DNA from: JAFLBI01 sp964616465
GTDB lineage: Bacteria; Bacteroidota; Bacteroidia; Chitinophagales; Chitinophagaceae
DNA length: 53,009 bases
Assembly: GCA_964616465.1 (NCBI GenBank)
Contig: CAZTTO010000022.1
Location: forward strand, 1-53,009
Direction: 5' to 3'
Within the stretch, counting starts at the first letter, position 1. Each line of letters begins with the position of its first letter. Of this stretch, positions 45,872 to 53,009 are shown piece after piece. A program made the translations under genes and the position numbers. The notes beneath the pieces were generated by a model that saw only the letters and a program-made list of their open reading frames with translations, searched no databases and was not told the origin of the DNA.

Positions 45872-46986
45872 ATAAAGACTTTAAAACTCCTCCACAGTCA
45901 GTTAAAATGTTGACTGATTCAGAAACATTAGCACATTATTTTACAGAGTTGGTTGGCAACCCATTTACATTAACAGGAAAAACAAGAACTGACGGTTCAA
46001 ACATTCGTAAACTTATAGCTTCTGTATTAGAAAAGTATCCATTACCCGAATTGGCTGAAGTCGGACAATTTGAAATTGTTCCTCCAAAAGGAAAAGGCGT
46101 TCCGAAAATTGCCAGAGAGTTTATTGACACCTACATTGTAACGAGTGGAACATCTTATAATTTGCAGGTTTGGAACAGAGTTCCGGCAGCAGAAACGTTG
46201 CTGATAAAATATGAATCTGGAGAAAGTCTCAAGTGTAACGATGTGCGATTCGTTTTTGTCAGGATTGACATAACAAAAAACATTATTGCTTCGGTTATAA
46301 TTCTCACCCCTGAATATATAGAACAGAGATTTGGGAAATTTGGTAAACCAACAATTAAGCATCAACTCTTAATTTCAGGAAAAGTAAGAAGGGATATTTA
46401 TGAAAGTGTAGATAAAATACTCTCCTTTCCCGATTCTAAAAAACTTTCCTATTACATTCGACACGATTATCTGCCACCAAAATCAGGTATGGTTGAGGAA
46501 CCGGACATTAAGCATTTATTTTCCATTGCATTATTGAGAAAAATGGTCGCTGAAAAATTAATTGGCTTTAAGCTGGATGCAGCATCAACCAAAAACAGAG
46601 GTCAGGCTTTGGAAAAGAAAGTCCTCGAATTGCTTGGCTACGAGGTAAAGGAATCCGATTTGCTATATGGTGCATTTCCCGATATTAGAAACCAATTATT
46701 AGAGGTAAAAGTACAAGACAGCCCCACTGTGGATTTGGGTAAATTTTCACCCGAAAAGGAAGAAATTGTCATTGAGGATTCAAGACTAACAACTTTTGAT
46801 GTAAGGTATTTGATTGCATTAACCAATCCAAAAACAGAAATAATTGAGGGCATTATCCTTTCTCCGGGTGAGAAGTTGGGCGAATTATTTTCTTATGTAA
46901 GTGCTGAAAGCTATAAATGTCAACGAGCAATCTCAATGGCTTTTTTCGATAACCATTATGGAAAATCTGTTTTTAATCCAGACTAA
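45868..46986 (+). CDS. Type II restriction endonuclease
   Basis: 372 residues. A PD-(D/E)XK site is likely at FPDIRNQLLEVKVQ in the C-terminal half (about 270-285), preceded by NRGQALEKKVLELLGYEVK, a helix often found before this fold. The recognition sequence is unknown. The start ATG overlaps the C gene stop as ATGA, so it is co-translated and under C-box control. The 3' end overlaps that of the convergent methyltransferase by 14 bp. I do not recognise a named family. Confidence 0.75.
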   Translation: MNKDFKTPPQSVKMLTDSETLAHYFTELVGNPFTLTGKTRTDGSNIRKLIASVLEKYPLPELAEVGQFEIVPPKGKGVPKIAREFIDTYIVTSGTSYNLQVWNRVPAAETLLIKYESGESLKCNDVRFVFVRIDITKNIIASVIILTPEYIEQRFGKFGKPTIKHQLLISGKVRRDIYESVDKILSFPDSKKLSYYIRHDYLPPKSGMVEEPDIKHLFSIALLRKMVAEKLIGFKLDAASTKNRGQALEKKVLELLGYEVKESDLLYGAFPDIRNQLLEVKVQDSPTVDLGKFSPEKEEIVIEDSRLTTFDVRYLIALTNPKTEIIEGIILSPGEKLGELFSYVSAESYKCQRAISMAFFDNHYGKSVFNPD

Positions 46987-48685
46987 AAATGGGTTCAACT
47001 CCAAACGATTCCGCAACTTTAATTTCCAACAGATTTTCTAATTCTGAAATTTCCGTCTTATCGTTTGATTGATTCAATTTTTTAACGATTGAAATAATTT
47101 CTTTCGCTTTAGAAGAATTAAAATCGGGCAATGGATACCTTTCTACATATTGCGTAAAATATCTTCGCCTGCCGGAATATAGCTTGTTATTAAATACCAA
47201 GTCGTGATATTTGGTCATTAATTTAGAGTTAGCAATCCCCTGAATTAACAGCAACTTTTCTACATCTTCCTCTTTTGAAGCTACAATCCAGTAACAATTG
47301 CCGTTGACTATCTTTCCGCCTTTATCGAAATAAAAACGAGGCTTTAAGCTTATATCAGGGAAAACAAGTTTTGGATATTTCCATTGGTCAGGACGGTGAG
47401 GAACCCACAATTCAAACCATTGTCTTCCTGCTTCAATAAGATATTTTCTTGATTTTAATTTTTCTTCGTGTTGCAAAAAATATTTTTTCGCTTTGGGGTA
47501 TTTTTCTATATCAACCGTTTGCTTTTCGCCACCAACGGAAATATGTGGATAGAGAACTTTTAATTTGAAATTATCCGTAGCGTTCCAAGGTTCTATATTT
47601 TCCTGTGAAATCAACTCTTTCAACAACTCATCTTCGGGTTTTGTACCGTTAAGATTTTCCCATTTATCACTGATGAATACTTTATCAGCAGTTGATTTAA
47701 TACCTACTTTTACCTTAAACAAATCTCCCACCCGATTTTTTGAAGCCTTATCAATTTTTGAAACCCAATCCGATTCATTATTTGATAACATTTCCCAACA
47801 AGCACCGGAAGCAATTTTATATTTTAATACACCTGATGATTTTTTATACCGCTTGCCGTTTGCAACAAAGTAACCAGATTGTTCATTGTTTAGCACTTCA
47901 TATACGGATTCTACAGGAATTAAATCACCTTTATAGCCATTCAGTTCCTCATATATTTTGATAAAATTTGCAGAGGAGGGGCTTTTTAGTTTTTTCTTTC
48001 TCCCAATAAAAATTGCAGGTAATACAGCAGCATCAAACAACTTTGTGTCTCCCAAATCAATCAATTCCAAAATCTCATAATTCTCGGACAAGAATTTCCG
48101 GATACTTTCTCCGCCTTTTGTTGACAAGTACCTGTTAGAAGTGATTACCCCAAGTATTCCCCCTTCTTTCAGACTTTCAGTCATGGCAATCAGGAAAGGA
48201 TAATACAAATCAACCCTTCCTTTTAAATTAAACTTTTGGGCAAGCTCCTGTGCCTGTTCCGTTCCCAATATTTGGGTTCGCACATAAGGCGGATTGGCAA
48301 TGACAATATCAAAGGAATTATTTACAAATGATTTATTGTATTCCTGAAACAAGCCTAAATTACTTTGGTTGGAAGAAACATCAATAGCCTGCAAAAAATC
48401 TTCGTGAATGAGTTTAATATTTTCAGCACCAAATCGCAACGTTCTTTCTTGAGCAAAGCTCAAATATTGCTCATTGGCATCATAGCCTGTGAGTGAAAAA
48501 TCAATAGCAGAATCAGAAAGTATATTGCCCATTGCAATGAGTAATTCCCCTTCTCCACAGGCAGGGTCAAGTACCTTTTGATAGTTAGGTTTGACATAAG
48601 AAGTAATCCTTTCCGCTAAGAAAACAGAAAGTTCTTTTGGGGTAAATGTCGCCCCTGTGTTCTTTATTTGCTCTTTGGTTGCCAT
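46973..48685 (-). CDS. Type II N6-adenine DNA methyltransferase
   Basis: 570 residues. Motif I is VLDPACGEGELLIAMG near residue 40 and the catalytic motif IV is IVIANPPYVRTQ near 130. Motif X-like FTPKELSVFLAE precedes motif I, giving the gamma-class order X-I-IV-TRD, like TaqI-type enzymes. The long C-terminal part (250-570) is the probable target-recognition domain. It should protect the same site as the adjacent endonuclease. It is transcribed towards that gene, so it is separately promoted. Confidence 0.92.
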   Translation of the reverse strand: MATKEQIKNTGATFTPKELSVFLAERITSYVKPNYQKVLDPACGEGELLIAMGNILSDSAIDFSLTGYDANEQYLSFAQERTLRFGAENIKLIHEDFLQAIDVSSNQSNLGLFQEYNKSFVNNSFDIVIANPPYVRTQILGTEQAQELAQKFNLKGRVDLYYPFLIAMTESLKEGGILGVITSNRYLSTKGGESIRKFLSENYEILELIDLGDTKLFDAAVLPAIFIGRKKKLKSPSSANFIKIYEELNGYKGDLIPVESVYEVLNNEQSGYFVANGKRYKKSSGVLKYKIASGACWEMLSNNESDWVSKIDKASKNRVGDLFKVKVGIKSTADKVFISDKWENLNGTKPEDELLKELISQENIEPWNATDNFKLKVLYPHISVGGEKQTVDIEKYPKAKKYFLQHEEKLKSRKYLIEAGRQWFELWVPHRPDQWKYPKLVFPDISLKPRFYFDKGGKIVNGNCYWIVASKEEDVEKLLLIQGIANSKLMTKYHDLVFNNKLYSGRRRYFTQYVERYPLPDFNSSKAKEIISIVKKLNQSNDKTEISELENLLEIKVAESFGVEPIFSLD

Positions 48686-48695
48686 TGACAGGTGT

Positions 48696-48725
48696 AAAGA
48701 TACTTAAAATCATCAAAGAATCAAC
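48696..48725 (-). promoter_or_regulatory. Possible promoter for the methyltransferase gene
   Basis: On the minus strand TTG (48725-48723) and TATCTTTA (48703-48696) are 19 bp apart, resembling -33/-7 elements with a last-base mismatch. The -7 box is 10 bp from the ATG, so the leader would be very short. Confidence 0.3.
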
Positions 48726-48797
48726 TCCTTAAAAGCCTTTTTTATCAACAATTGAAAGTTTACCCTCGCCACATAAGCCAATAGGCATACCCCCTCA

Positions 48798-49154
48798 CTA
48801 CTTCTTTTTCTTCCTTCTCTTTTTGAAAAAGTCCTTTTTAGTCTCTGCATCTTCTTTTCTGCCTTCCTCAATTTCCCAATCTTCCCAACGCCTTGCGTGG
48901 CGAATCTTATTTCGGGTAATGAAGTAGTGCGACTTACATTCAAAATTCCAATTACCAATAGACGGAGAAAGTGAAACGGTTTTTCCGTCAAAACGAAGTT
49001 CCCAATCAGTTGGCGAAAGCGGTGTTACAACTTTGTTTCCAAAACCACAGTCACACAGATGAACAGCAGTTCTATATTCAACAGAAATATAAAGAACGTC
49101 TTGTTCAGGACTGTTCGGGATATACTCAACAAACTTATGCTGGATTGTCTTCAT
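48798..49154 (-). CDS. DUF6527-family protein of the ubiquitin-like operon
   Basis: 118 residues. DUF6527 proteins are found next to bacterial multiubiquitin and E1/E2-like genes and are thought to process or remove the modifier; that is from memory of the literature. Conserved-looking residues are H32-x-C34-x-C36 (VHLCDCGFG), GNWNF and CKSHYFI (C73, H76), which could form a metal site or active site. The last 25 residues are mostly Lys, Arg and Asp/Glu, ending in KKRRKKKK, a basic tail. Only one Met exists, so the 20-bp overlap with the E1 gene is real. Confidence 0.8.
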   Translation of the reverse strand: MKTIQHKFVEYIPNSPEQDVLYISVEYRTAVHLCDCGFGNKVVTPLSPTDWELRFDGKTVSLSPSIGNWNFECKSHYFITRNKIRHARRWEDWEIEEGRKEDAETKKDFFKKRRKKKK

Positions 49155-49890
49155 TAAGCAATTTATTTGTGTTGATTAAAAACAAACTATTATGCTCTTT
49201 TTTTACGTCTTGGTAGAAACCGCTCATTTTTTTCCACTTCAAGACTGCAAGGATAGCGTTGAGACAATTTAAGTCAGCAATTTGAATGTTGTTTGAATAT
49301 TCATTTTCTTCAGATTCCATTGAGCCAATTCGTAAATCCAAATGGTCGCTTTTATTTGATGAACCAACCGTAACACGAACAGCACCATTCAAGCAATCAT
49401 CGGCTTTGTTTACGCCAATACCGACATCAATAAATGTTACGCCCATTTTCAAAAATGCTTTTGCAAGGTTGTACCGAACTTCGTTTTTATCAATGCTAAT
49501 AAAAACATAATTGAAATCCTTTAGCTCATTTACGTTTTCAGGCGTTACATACTTCGTATGCACTTTTATTCCTGCGTGCATATTGGAATAAATTCCGTAG
49601 TAATAATCTACTTTTTTTATTCCGTTTTCTGTTTCCAATTTTTCACTTGAAACAGCACCGGGCGAACGAAAAGCGTTGTGCAGTTGAAACTCATCACCGT
49701 CAAAAATATGTATTTCTTTAACGGGAGTTTTTGCGACTTGGTCAAGAATATACGAGCCTGTTCCGCCCAGTCCGATAATTGCGATTTTTTGATTTTCAAA
49801 TTTTCGGTTTAGGAACTCAATTCCTGCACGAGAAGAATTCGTGTCGGGATATTTAAAAACGTTTGTAACAATCATTACTTCTGTCTTCAT
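49135..49890 (-). CDS. E1-like ThiF-family adenylyltransferase
   Basis: 251 residues. The nucleotide-binding loop is IGLGGTGSYIL (G40-G45), with acidic DGDEF (64-68), HNAFR (N72, R75), D134 in SIDKNEVR, and C166 in ADDCLNGAV as a candidate thiol. This is the fold that adenylates ubiquitin-like C-termini. In many related systems the E2-like and E1-like parts are one protein; here they are separate genes overlapping by 38 bp in different frames. It overlaps the DUF6527 gene by 20 bp. Confidence 0.85.
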   Translation of the reverse strand: MKTEVMIVTNVFKYPDTNSSRAGIEFLNRKFENQKIAIIGLGGTGSYILDQVAKTPVKEIHIFDGDEFQLHNAFRSPGAVSSEKLETENGIKKVDYYYGIYSNMHAGIKVHTKYVTPENVNELKDFNYVFISIDKNEVRYNLAKAFLKMGVTFIDVGIGVNKADDCLNGAVRVTVGSSNKSDHLDLRIGSMESEENEYSNNIQIADLNCLNAILAVLKWKKMSGFYQDVKKEHNSLFLINTNKLLNEDNPA

Positions 49891-50335
49891 TTAAGACTTT
49901 TTTAAAAGGTTTTGTTATTACTGTGCCGTCAATGACTTTAGCATTAATACTTAGTATTTCTGCATAAGTCCTGATTTTTTCATAGTAGTTCGGGTAATTT
50001 CCCGACAATGGTTTGCTTGAGAAATAATGTGTAGCCAATAGTTCGCTTGTTAGCTGTATTCTATTGTAATTATTGATTATTGCGTCAAGCGGTTGTCCAT
50101 TAGCATTGCAAGGTGTTTCGCCATTGAAATAAATCGTATGGTCTGGGGGCGTAGAAATTTTTGTTGGACTTGCATAGTTTAGTTCACAAATCAAAGTTCC
50201 AAACGCTATATTTTTTGTAGGCGTAGCATAAGGTATTTGGCGGACAACCAAGTGTCCGCCTTTTACCTCTATGTCGTAGCCTTCTTCTTGCAGGCGATAT
50301 AAGTCAGGGTTAAGATTTATCAGTTGCTGAGGCAT
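49853..50335 (-). CDS. E2-like (Prok-E2_E) conjugating-enzyme protein
   Basis: 160 residues. The pattern HTIYFNGETPCNANG (66-80) followed by HYFSSKP (103-109) and YPNYYEKIRTYAEIL fits the E2/UBC-like family of bacterial multiubiquitin operons. C76 is a candidate acceptor Cys; S106/S107 in the FSSKP segment are also conserved-looking. The protein has no Met other than the first, so the 26-bp overlap with the multiubiquitin gene is real. It should receive the modifier from the E1-like protein and pass it to a target. Confidence 0.8.
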   Translation of the reverse strand: MPQQLINLNPDLYRLQEEGYDIEVKGGHLVVRQIPYATPTKNIAFGTLICELNYASPTKISTPPDHTIYFNGETPCNANGQPLDAIINNYNRIQLTSELLATHYFSSKPLSGNYPNYYEKIRTYAEILSINAKVIDGTVITKPFKKVLNEDRSNDCYKRF

Positions 50336-50798
50336 TGAATATCATTTTATGTTTAACAAAAACTCCCTGACCCGCAAACATTGACCCTTCGGGGTTTTGT
50401 CTTGGGCCATCTTCGTAAGCTACGGTGTAAACCATTGTCGGCTTGTCTATGTACTGCCCAAATGCAAGAACAATTACTTCTTTGAAGCTAATTTTTTCTT
50501 TAGTCCATTTGTGCGGTGTACCGTTTACCAAAATGATTACTTCTTTCGCTTTTGAATAGAAGTGTTCAATTTCAGGACGAGCAAGATTGACTTGCTTATC
50601 ATCGGGAATCGGTTCATCTTCCCACGGCTTTTTAACCGCAAGAAAAATTTCTTCCTCTTTTGCGATGTGTCCTAATTTTCGGATTTCAGCACCAGTAATG
50701 TATTGCTGATTCCATTCGTACTTCTTACCATTTATGGTAAGCTCTAAAACACGGCTTCCGTGTTCACCTTTTGGATTTTTGTCTTTGTTTTCTGACAT
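50310..50798 (-). CDS. Multiubiquitin protein with two ubiquitin-like domains
   Basis: 162 residues with two beta-grasp repeats: about 12-78 (VLELTINGKKYEWNQQ, ending PEIEHFYSK) and about 79-150 (EVIILVNGTPHKWTKEKIS). The second ends MIFNASATDKS. This matches the Multi_ubiq family, the modifier of a bacterial ubiquitin-like pathway. There is no C-terminal Gly-Gly. It is the first gene of the operon; 33 bp upstream lies a TAACGGTTTT motif shared with the divergent operon. Confidence 0.87.
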   Translation of the reverse strand: MSENKDKNPKGEHGSRVLELTINGKKYEWNQQYITGAEIRKLGHIAKEEEIFLAVKKPWEDEPIPDDKQVNLARPEIEHFYSKAKEVIILVNGTPHKWTKEKISFKEVIVLAFGQYIDKPTMVYTVAYEDGPRQNPEGSMFAGQGVFVKHKMIFNASATDKS

Positions 50799-50831
50799 TG
50801 TTTAAAAATTTATTTGTTCAACCTATCTACT

Positions 50832-50901
50832 AAAACCGTTACTAAATTATCTTTGTGTAACAAACCTCAATTACACTAATAAAACCATTACTAACGGTTT
50901 T
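50832..50901. promoter_or_regulatory. Divergent control region with shared TAACGGTTTT motif
   Basis: AAAACCGTTACTAA (50832-50845) recurs as AAAACCATTACTAA (50881-50894), 49 bp apart. The second lies in a 21-bp near-palindrome (50881-50901) with arms AAAACCATTA and TAACGGTTTT. Read in the direction of each operon, both sides show TTAsTAACGGTTTT followed by a TAG, 27 bp before the sigma-factor gene and 33 bp before the multiubiquitin gene. A common DNA-binding factor, perhaps the encoded sigma factor, probably acts on both. Confidence 0.7.
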
Positions 50902-50927
50902 TGGTAGTTAATGTGTAGCAGTAAAAA

Positions 50928-51605
50928 ATGAACAATAGTCAGGACTTAAATAACGAAGCAACGGAGAGCCTCTTGGAATATATCCAATGGAAGGACGAGC
51001 CTGACTATGCGGAAATAGCTAAGGAAGCATTTAGGGTGTTTACTTTCCGTTATCAATTAGAGCTTCTAAAGAAACTTACACCCATTTGTAAAAATTGGGG
51101 ATATGACAAACAGGTTGCAACTGAATTAGCTTATGAGGCTTTTAACCGTATTTGGAAGTACCCAAAATTTGACCTTTCAAAATCAAAGCAAAAAGATTAC
51201 CACAAAGCTATCACATTTTACCTTTTTGGTATTGCTAAACGACTTTTAGCTGATTACAAAAAAAGCGAAACAGAAGAACCAAATCCGTTTACAGGTGACG
51301 AAGAAATAATTCGTGATTTGCCCGATATAGAAACGTTTAGCGATGATAAAGTCCGTAAAGCAGAGCTAAAAAGAATGTACGAGTTGTTAAATGGAGCTTT
51401 GTCAAGGCTTACACCAAAACACAAGGTGATTTACCTTACATACAAGCATTATGAATCATTGACGAACGAAGGGTATAATTTACCAAGACACTTAACAAAA
51501 AAGTTACAAGACGAACTTGACCTAACGCAAAACAGTATTCGTGTTTACAAGAAGCAAGCAATTGAAGCAGTTAATACACATTTAAAAATATATGGCTCAA
51601 AATAA
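50928..51605 (+). CDS. Sigma-70-family factor
   Basis: 225 residues. Region 2 is represented by FTFRYQLELLKKLTPICKNW and ELAYEAFNRIWKYPKF, and region 4 by ALSRLTPKHKVIYLTYKHY, then LDLTQNSIRVYKKQAIEAV as a helix-turn-helix. The gap between is short, as in ECF-like factors. It would direct RNA polymerase to a small regulon. It is divergent from the multiubiquitin operon, shares the control motif and is coupled to the next gene by a 14-bp overlap. Confidence 0.8.
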   Translation: MNNSQDLNNEATESLLEYIQWKDEPDYAEIAKEAFRVFTFRYQLELLKKLTPICKNWGYDKQVATELAYEAFNRIWKYPKFDLSKSKQKDYHKAITFYLFGIAKRLLADYKKSETEEPNPFTGDEEIIRDLPDIETFSDDKVRKAELKRMYELLNGALSRLTPKHKVIYLTYKHYESLTNEGYNLPRHLTKKLQDELDLTQNSIRVYKKQAIEAVNTHLKIYGSK

Positions 51606-51945
51606 AAAACATATTACACCAGAGAACATAACCGAATGGTTATCTTCTACGGGTTTCCTTTTCCCAAGGAACGAAGTTGAGCTTGAAAGGTTTGAAAAAT
51701 TGTATAGTGAGGAAGATTTCGGCTTAACAGGGAAAGAGATTGACCCTGATAAAATCATTAACGGTACTTTCAGAGAAACTAAAATCGTGAAAATGCCTAC
51801 TGATATTAAGCAGGAAGAAATCAATCCATATCGTATGGCGGCACGCAATGGTAATAGTTTGCCTAAACACATTATGGACAAAATCAAGAAAAATCAAAGC
51901 AAACCAAAAGATGATTCAAACGGGTCGGAAAACACAAATAAGTAA
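51592..51945 (+). CDS. Unknown 117-residue protein between sigma factor and protease
   Basis: 117 residues, hydrophilic, with no membrane helix. The N-terminal half (ITPENITEWLSSTGFLFPRN, EVELERFEKLYSEEDF) looks helical, and the C-terminus is Lys/Asn/Ser-rich and probably disordered. No family recognised. By position it could be an anti-sigma-like factor or a substrate of the downstream protease; that is inference. It overlaps the genes on both sides. Confidence 0.65.
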   Translation: MAQNKKHITPENITEWLSSTGFLFPRNEVELERFEKLYSEEDFGLTGKEIDPDKIINGTFRETKIVKMPTDIKQEEINPYRMAARNGNSLPKHIMDKIKKNQSKPKDDSNGSENTNK

Positions 51946-52747
51946 GTTGGCAGAATATATTGCCAATGAGTTTTCAGACAAGAATCTTACTTTACTTGAC
52001 GAGATTGCTAAGTTTGAAAGTGTTCCTATTCATTATGACAATTACGAAGACGCTTTTGACGGAATGTTGCTGTATGATACAGACAACAAGGATTTTCATA
52101 TTCACATAAACATTGACAACGGAAACAAGCAAAATTCTAAACGAGGTCGATTTACGCTTGCTCACGAACTTGGTCATTTTTTCTTGGACGAACATCGCTT
52201 AGGTTTAAAATACGGTTTGCTTGAACCACACGCTTCATTTCATAACATCAACCACAAATCGGCAATAGAATTAGAAGCAGATATTTTTGCGAGTTGTTTA
52301 CTAATGCCTCAAGACAAATTCAAAAACTTTTCCGCAGAACACAAAAAACTAACAGAAAACAAAAAGTTTTCGTTTGATACAATTCTTGGACTTTCAAATA
52401 GCTTTCAAACAAGCGTATTATCAACTCTTATTCGATTTGGAGAAGTGGGAACACACGAAATATTTGCTGTTATTTCAAAAGACAATGTTGCTAAATGGTT
52501 TGTAAAAAGTAATGACTTTCCAAATTGGACTTTTAAATTTAAAGTAGGTAACACTATTCCACAGACGACAGTTGCAGGAGAGTATTTCACAAAAGAGAAT
52601 AGTAAATACACAGGAATAGAATCCGTATCAGCGGACGACTGGTTTTACACACCTTCAAATGACAACAGAGCGGACAGACAAATGTATGAGCAATGTTACT
52701 ATTCAGACAGTTACGGCTATGTAATTAGCCTTATGTGGTTTGATTAG
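51911..52747 (+). CDS. ImmA/IrrE-family metallopeptidase
   Basis: 278 residues from the ATG at 51911. The zinc site is LAHELGHFFLDEH (HExxH), with a downstream Glu in ELEADIFASCLLMP, the ImmA/IrrE pattern. The remaining 150 residues are a C-terminal region found in longer family members. Such proteases cleave repressors in phage, mobile-element and CBASS (CapH/CapP) systems. A longer frame starting within the upstream gene has no family support. Here it probably cleaves the 117-residue protein or another repressor. Confidence 0.87.
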   Translation: MIQTGRKTQISKLAEYIANEFSDKNLTLLDEIAKFESVPIHYDNYEDAFDGMLLYDTDNKDFHIHINIDNGNKQNSKRGRFTLAHELGHFFLDEHRLGLKYGLLEPHASFHNINHKSAIELEADIFASCLLMPQDKFKNFSAEHKKLTENKKFSFDTILGLSNSFQTSVLSTLIRFGEVGTHEIFAVISKDNVAKWFVKSNDFPNWTFKFKVGNTIPQTTVAGEYFTKENSKYTGIESVSADDWFYTPSNDNRADRQMYEQCYYSDSYGYVISLMWFD

Positions 52748-53009
52748 CCCAACACACAAGCGTAAGCACATTTGCAATTTGCACAAGCCAACACACAGAC
52801 CCAAAATTGCAAAAGAGCTTCCGCTTTTCGCGACAGAAAAATTATTTTTTAAAATTGCCTTCCCTTCTAAAATTTTTAAAACCGCAGACACACAAACCGA
52901 CACGACATACAACAGCTTGACAACACGACCGATAGAACACCAGCCCATAACAGCGGTAACCGTTGCACAACCTCTTTAAAGAATCAAGTTTTTACCTTTT
53001 CGATCAAAA
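52748..53009. repeat. Right flank, C/A-rich non-coding DNA
   Basis: About 260 bp with no plausible gene. It shares CAAGCGTAA, GCACATTTG and ACACAAACCGAC with the left flank at 45240-45566, plus A/T modules around AAAATTTTT. The segment GCCCATAACAGCGGTAACCG near 52945-52965 may start a further repeat. It could mark the right end of the island, but the window ends here. Confidence 0.5.

Noticed and set aside
48713..48991. 92-residue minus-strand frame overlapping the DUF6527 gene
   Set aside because: Shadow frame of the DUF6527 coding region; no start support and no family features.
49853..49890. Programmed frameshift joining E2 and E1
   Set aside because: The A-run near the E2 end is in the wrong frame for a -1 slip, and the E1 frame has a stop just before its ATG. 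Coupled reinitiation is simpler.
52740..52979. 79-residue reading frame in the right flank
   Set aside because: Thr/Pro/His-rich product of the C/A-rich repeat DNA; no family features.

Overview
The window comes from a low-GC member of the Bacteroidota, most likely in or near the Chitinophagaceae. The evidence is its gene content (DUF3078, DUF4294, LptE next to SecG, a DPE2-like MalQ with two CBM20 domains, YfiT) and several TAnnTTTG -7 boxes just upstream of starts, the promoter form of this phylum. Assignment below phylum is inference.

About 0.5-45.2 kb reads as ordinary chromosome. The blocks are: a TetA-like MFS pump; MalQ; an SDR; a DUF62 protein; lipoamide dehydrogenase; a multi-PAS sensor; rpsT; a dipeptide epimerase, TrmH-like and thioredoxin cluster; an envelope block on the minus strand (miaB, RpoN activator, lptE, hypothetical, secG, mltG, yihY); purK; hppD; an L,D-transpeptidase; a PhoD-like phosphatase; aspartate kinase; fbp; an ABC ATPase; YfiT; two Nudix genes; folC with a TonB-like gene; an EamA permease with a radical SAM gene; a VapBC-like toxin-antitoxin pair; ccmE-ccmF; an arginase-family gene; and a second multi-PAS protein with a single-domain response regulator.

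The left edge (1-523) is a small repeat locus. An 81-bp direct repeat carrying the 3' tail of a tRNA (probably tRNA-Asp) and a terminator brackets a GIY-YIG nuclease gene. Next to the second copy, a 52-bp two-hairpin insert sits inside what would be the T-arm.

The right end (about 45.24-53.0 kb) is an accessory defence-type island between two C/A-rich non-coding flanks that share sequence words. It holds (i) a type II restriction-modification set with a controller protein, a recognisable C-box, an endonuclease and a convergent N6-adenine methyltransferase; (ii) a four-gene ubiquitin-like conjugation operon on the minus strand, in order multiubiquitin protein, stand-alone E2-like protein, E1/ThiF-like adenylyltransferase, DUF6527 protein, each overlapping the next; and (iii) a divergent three-gene operon with a sigma-70-family factor, an unknown 117-residue protein and an ImmA/IrrE-type metalloprotease, also overlapping. 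The 129-bp region between the two operons carries the same TAACGGTTTT motif pointing into each of them. I infer one unit: a bacterial ubiquitin-like modification system switched on by its own sigma factor and protease. This is the most interesting part of the window.
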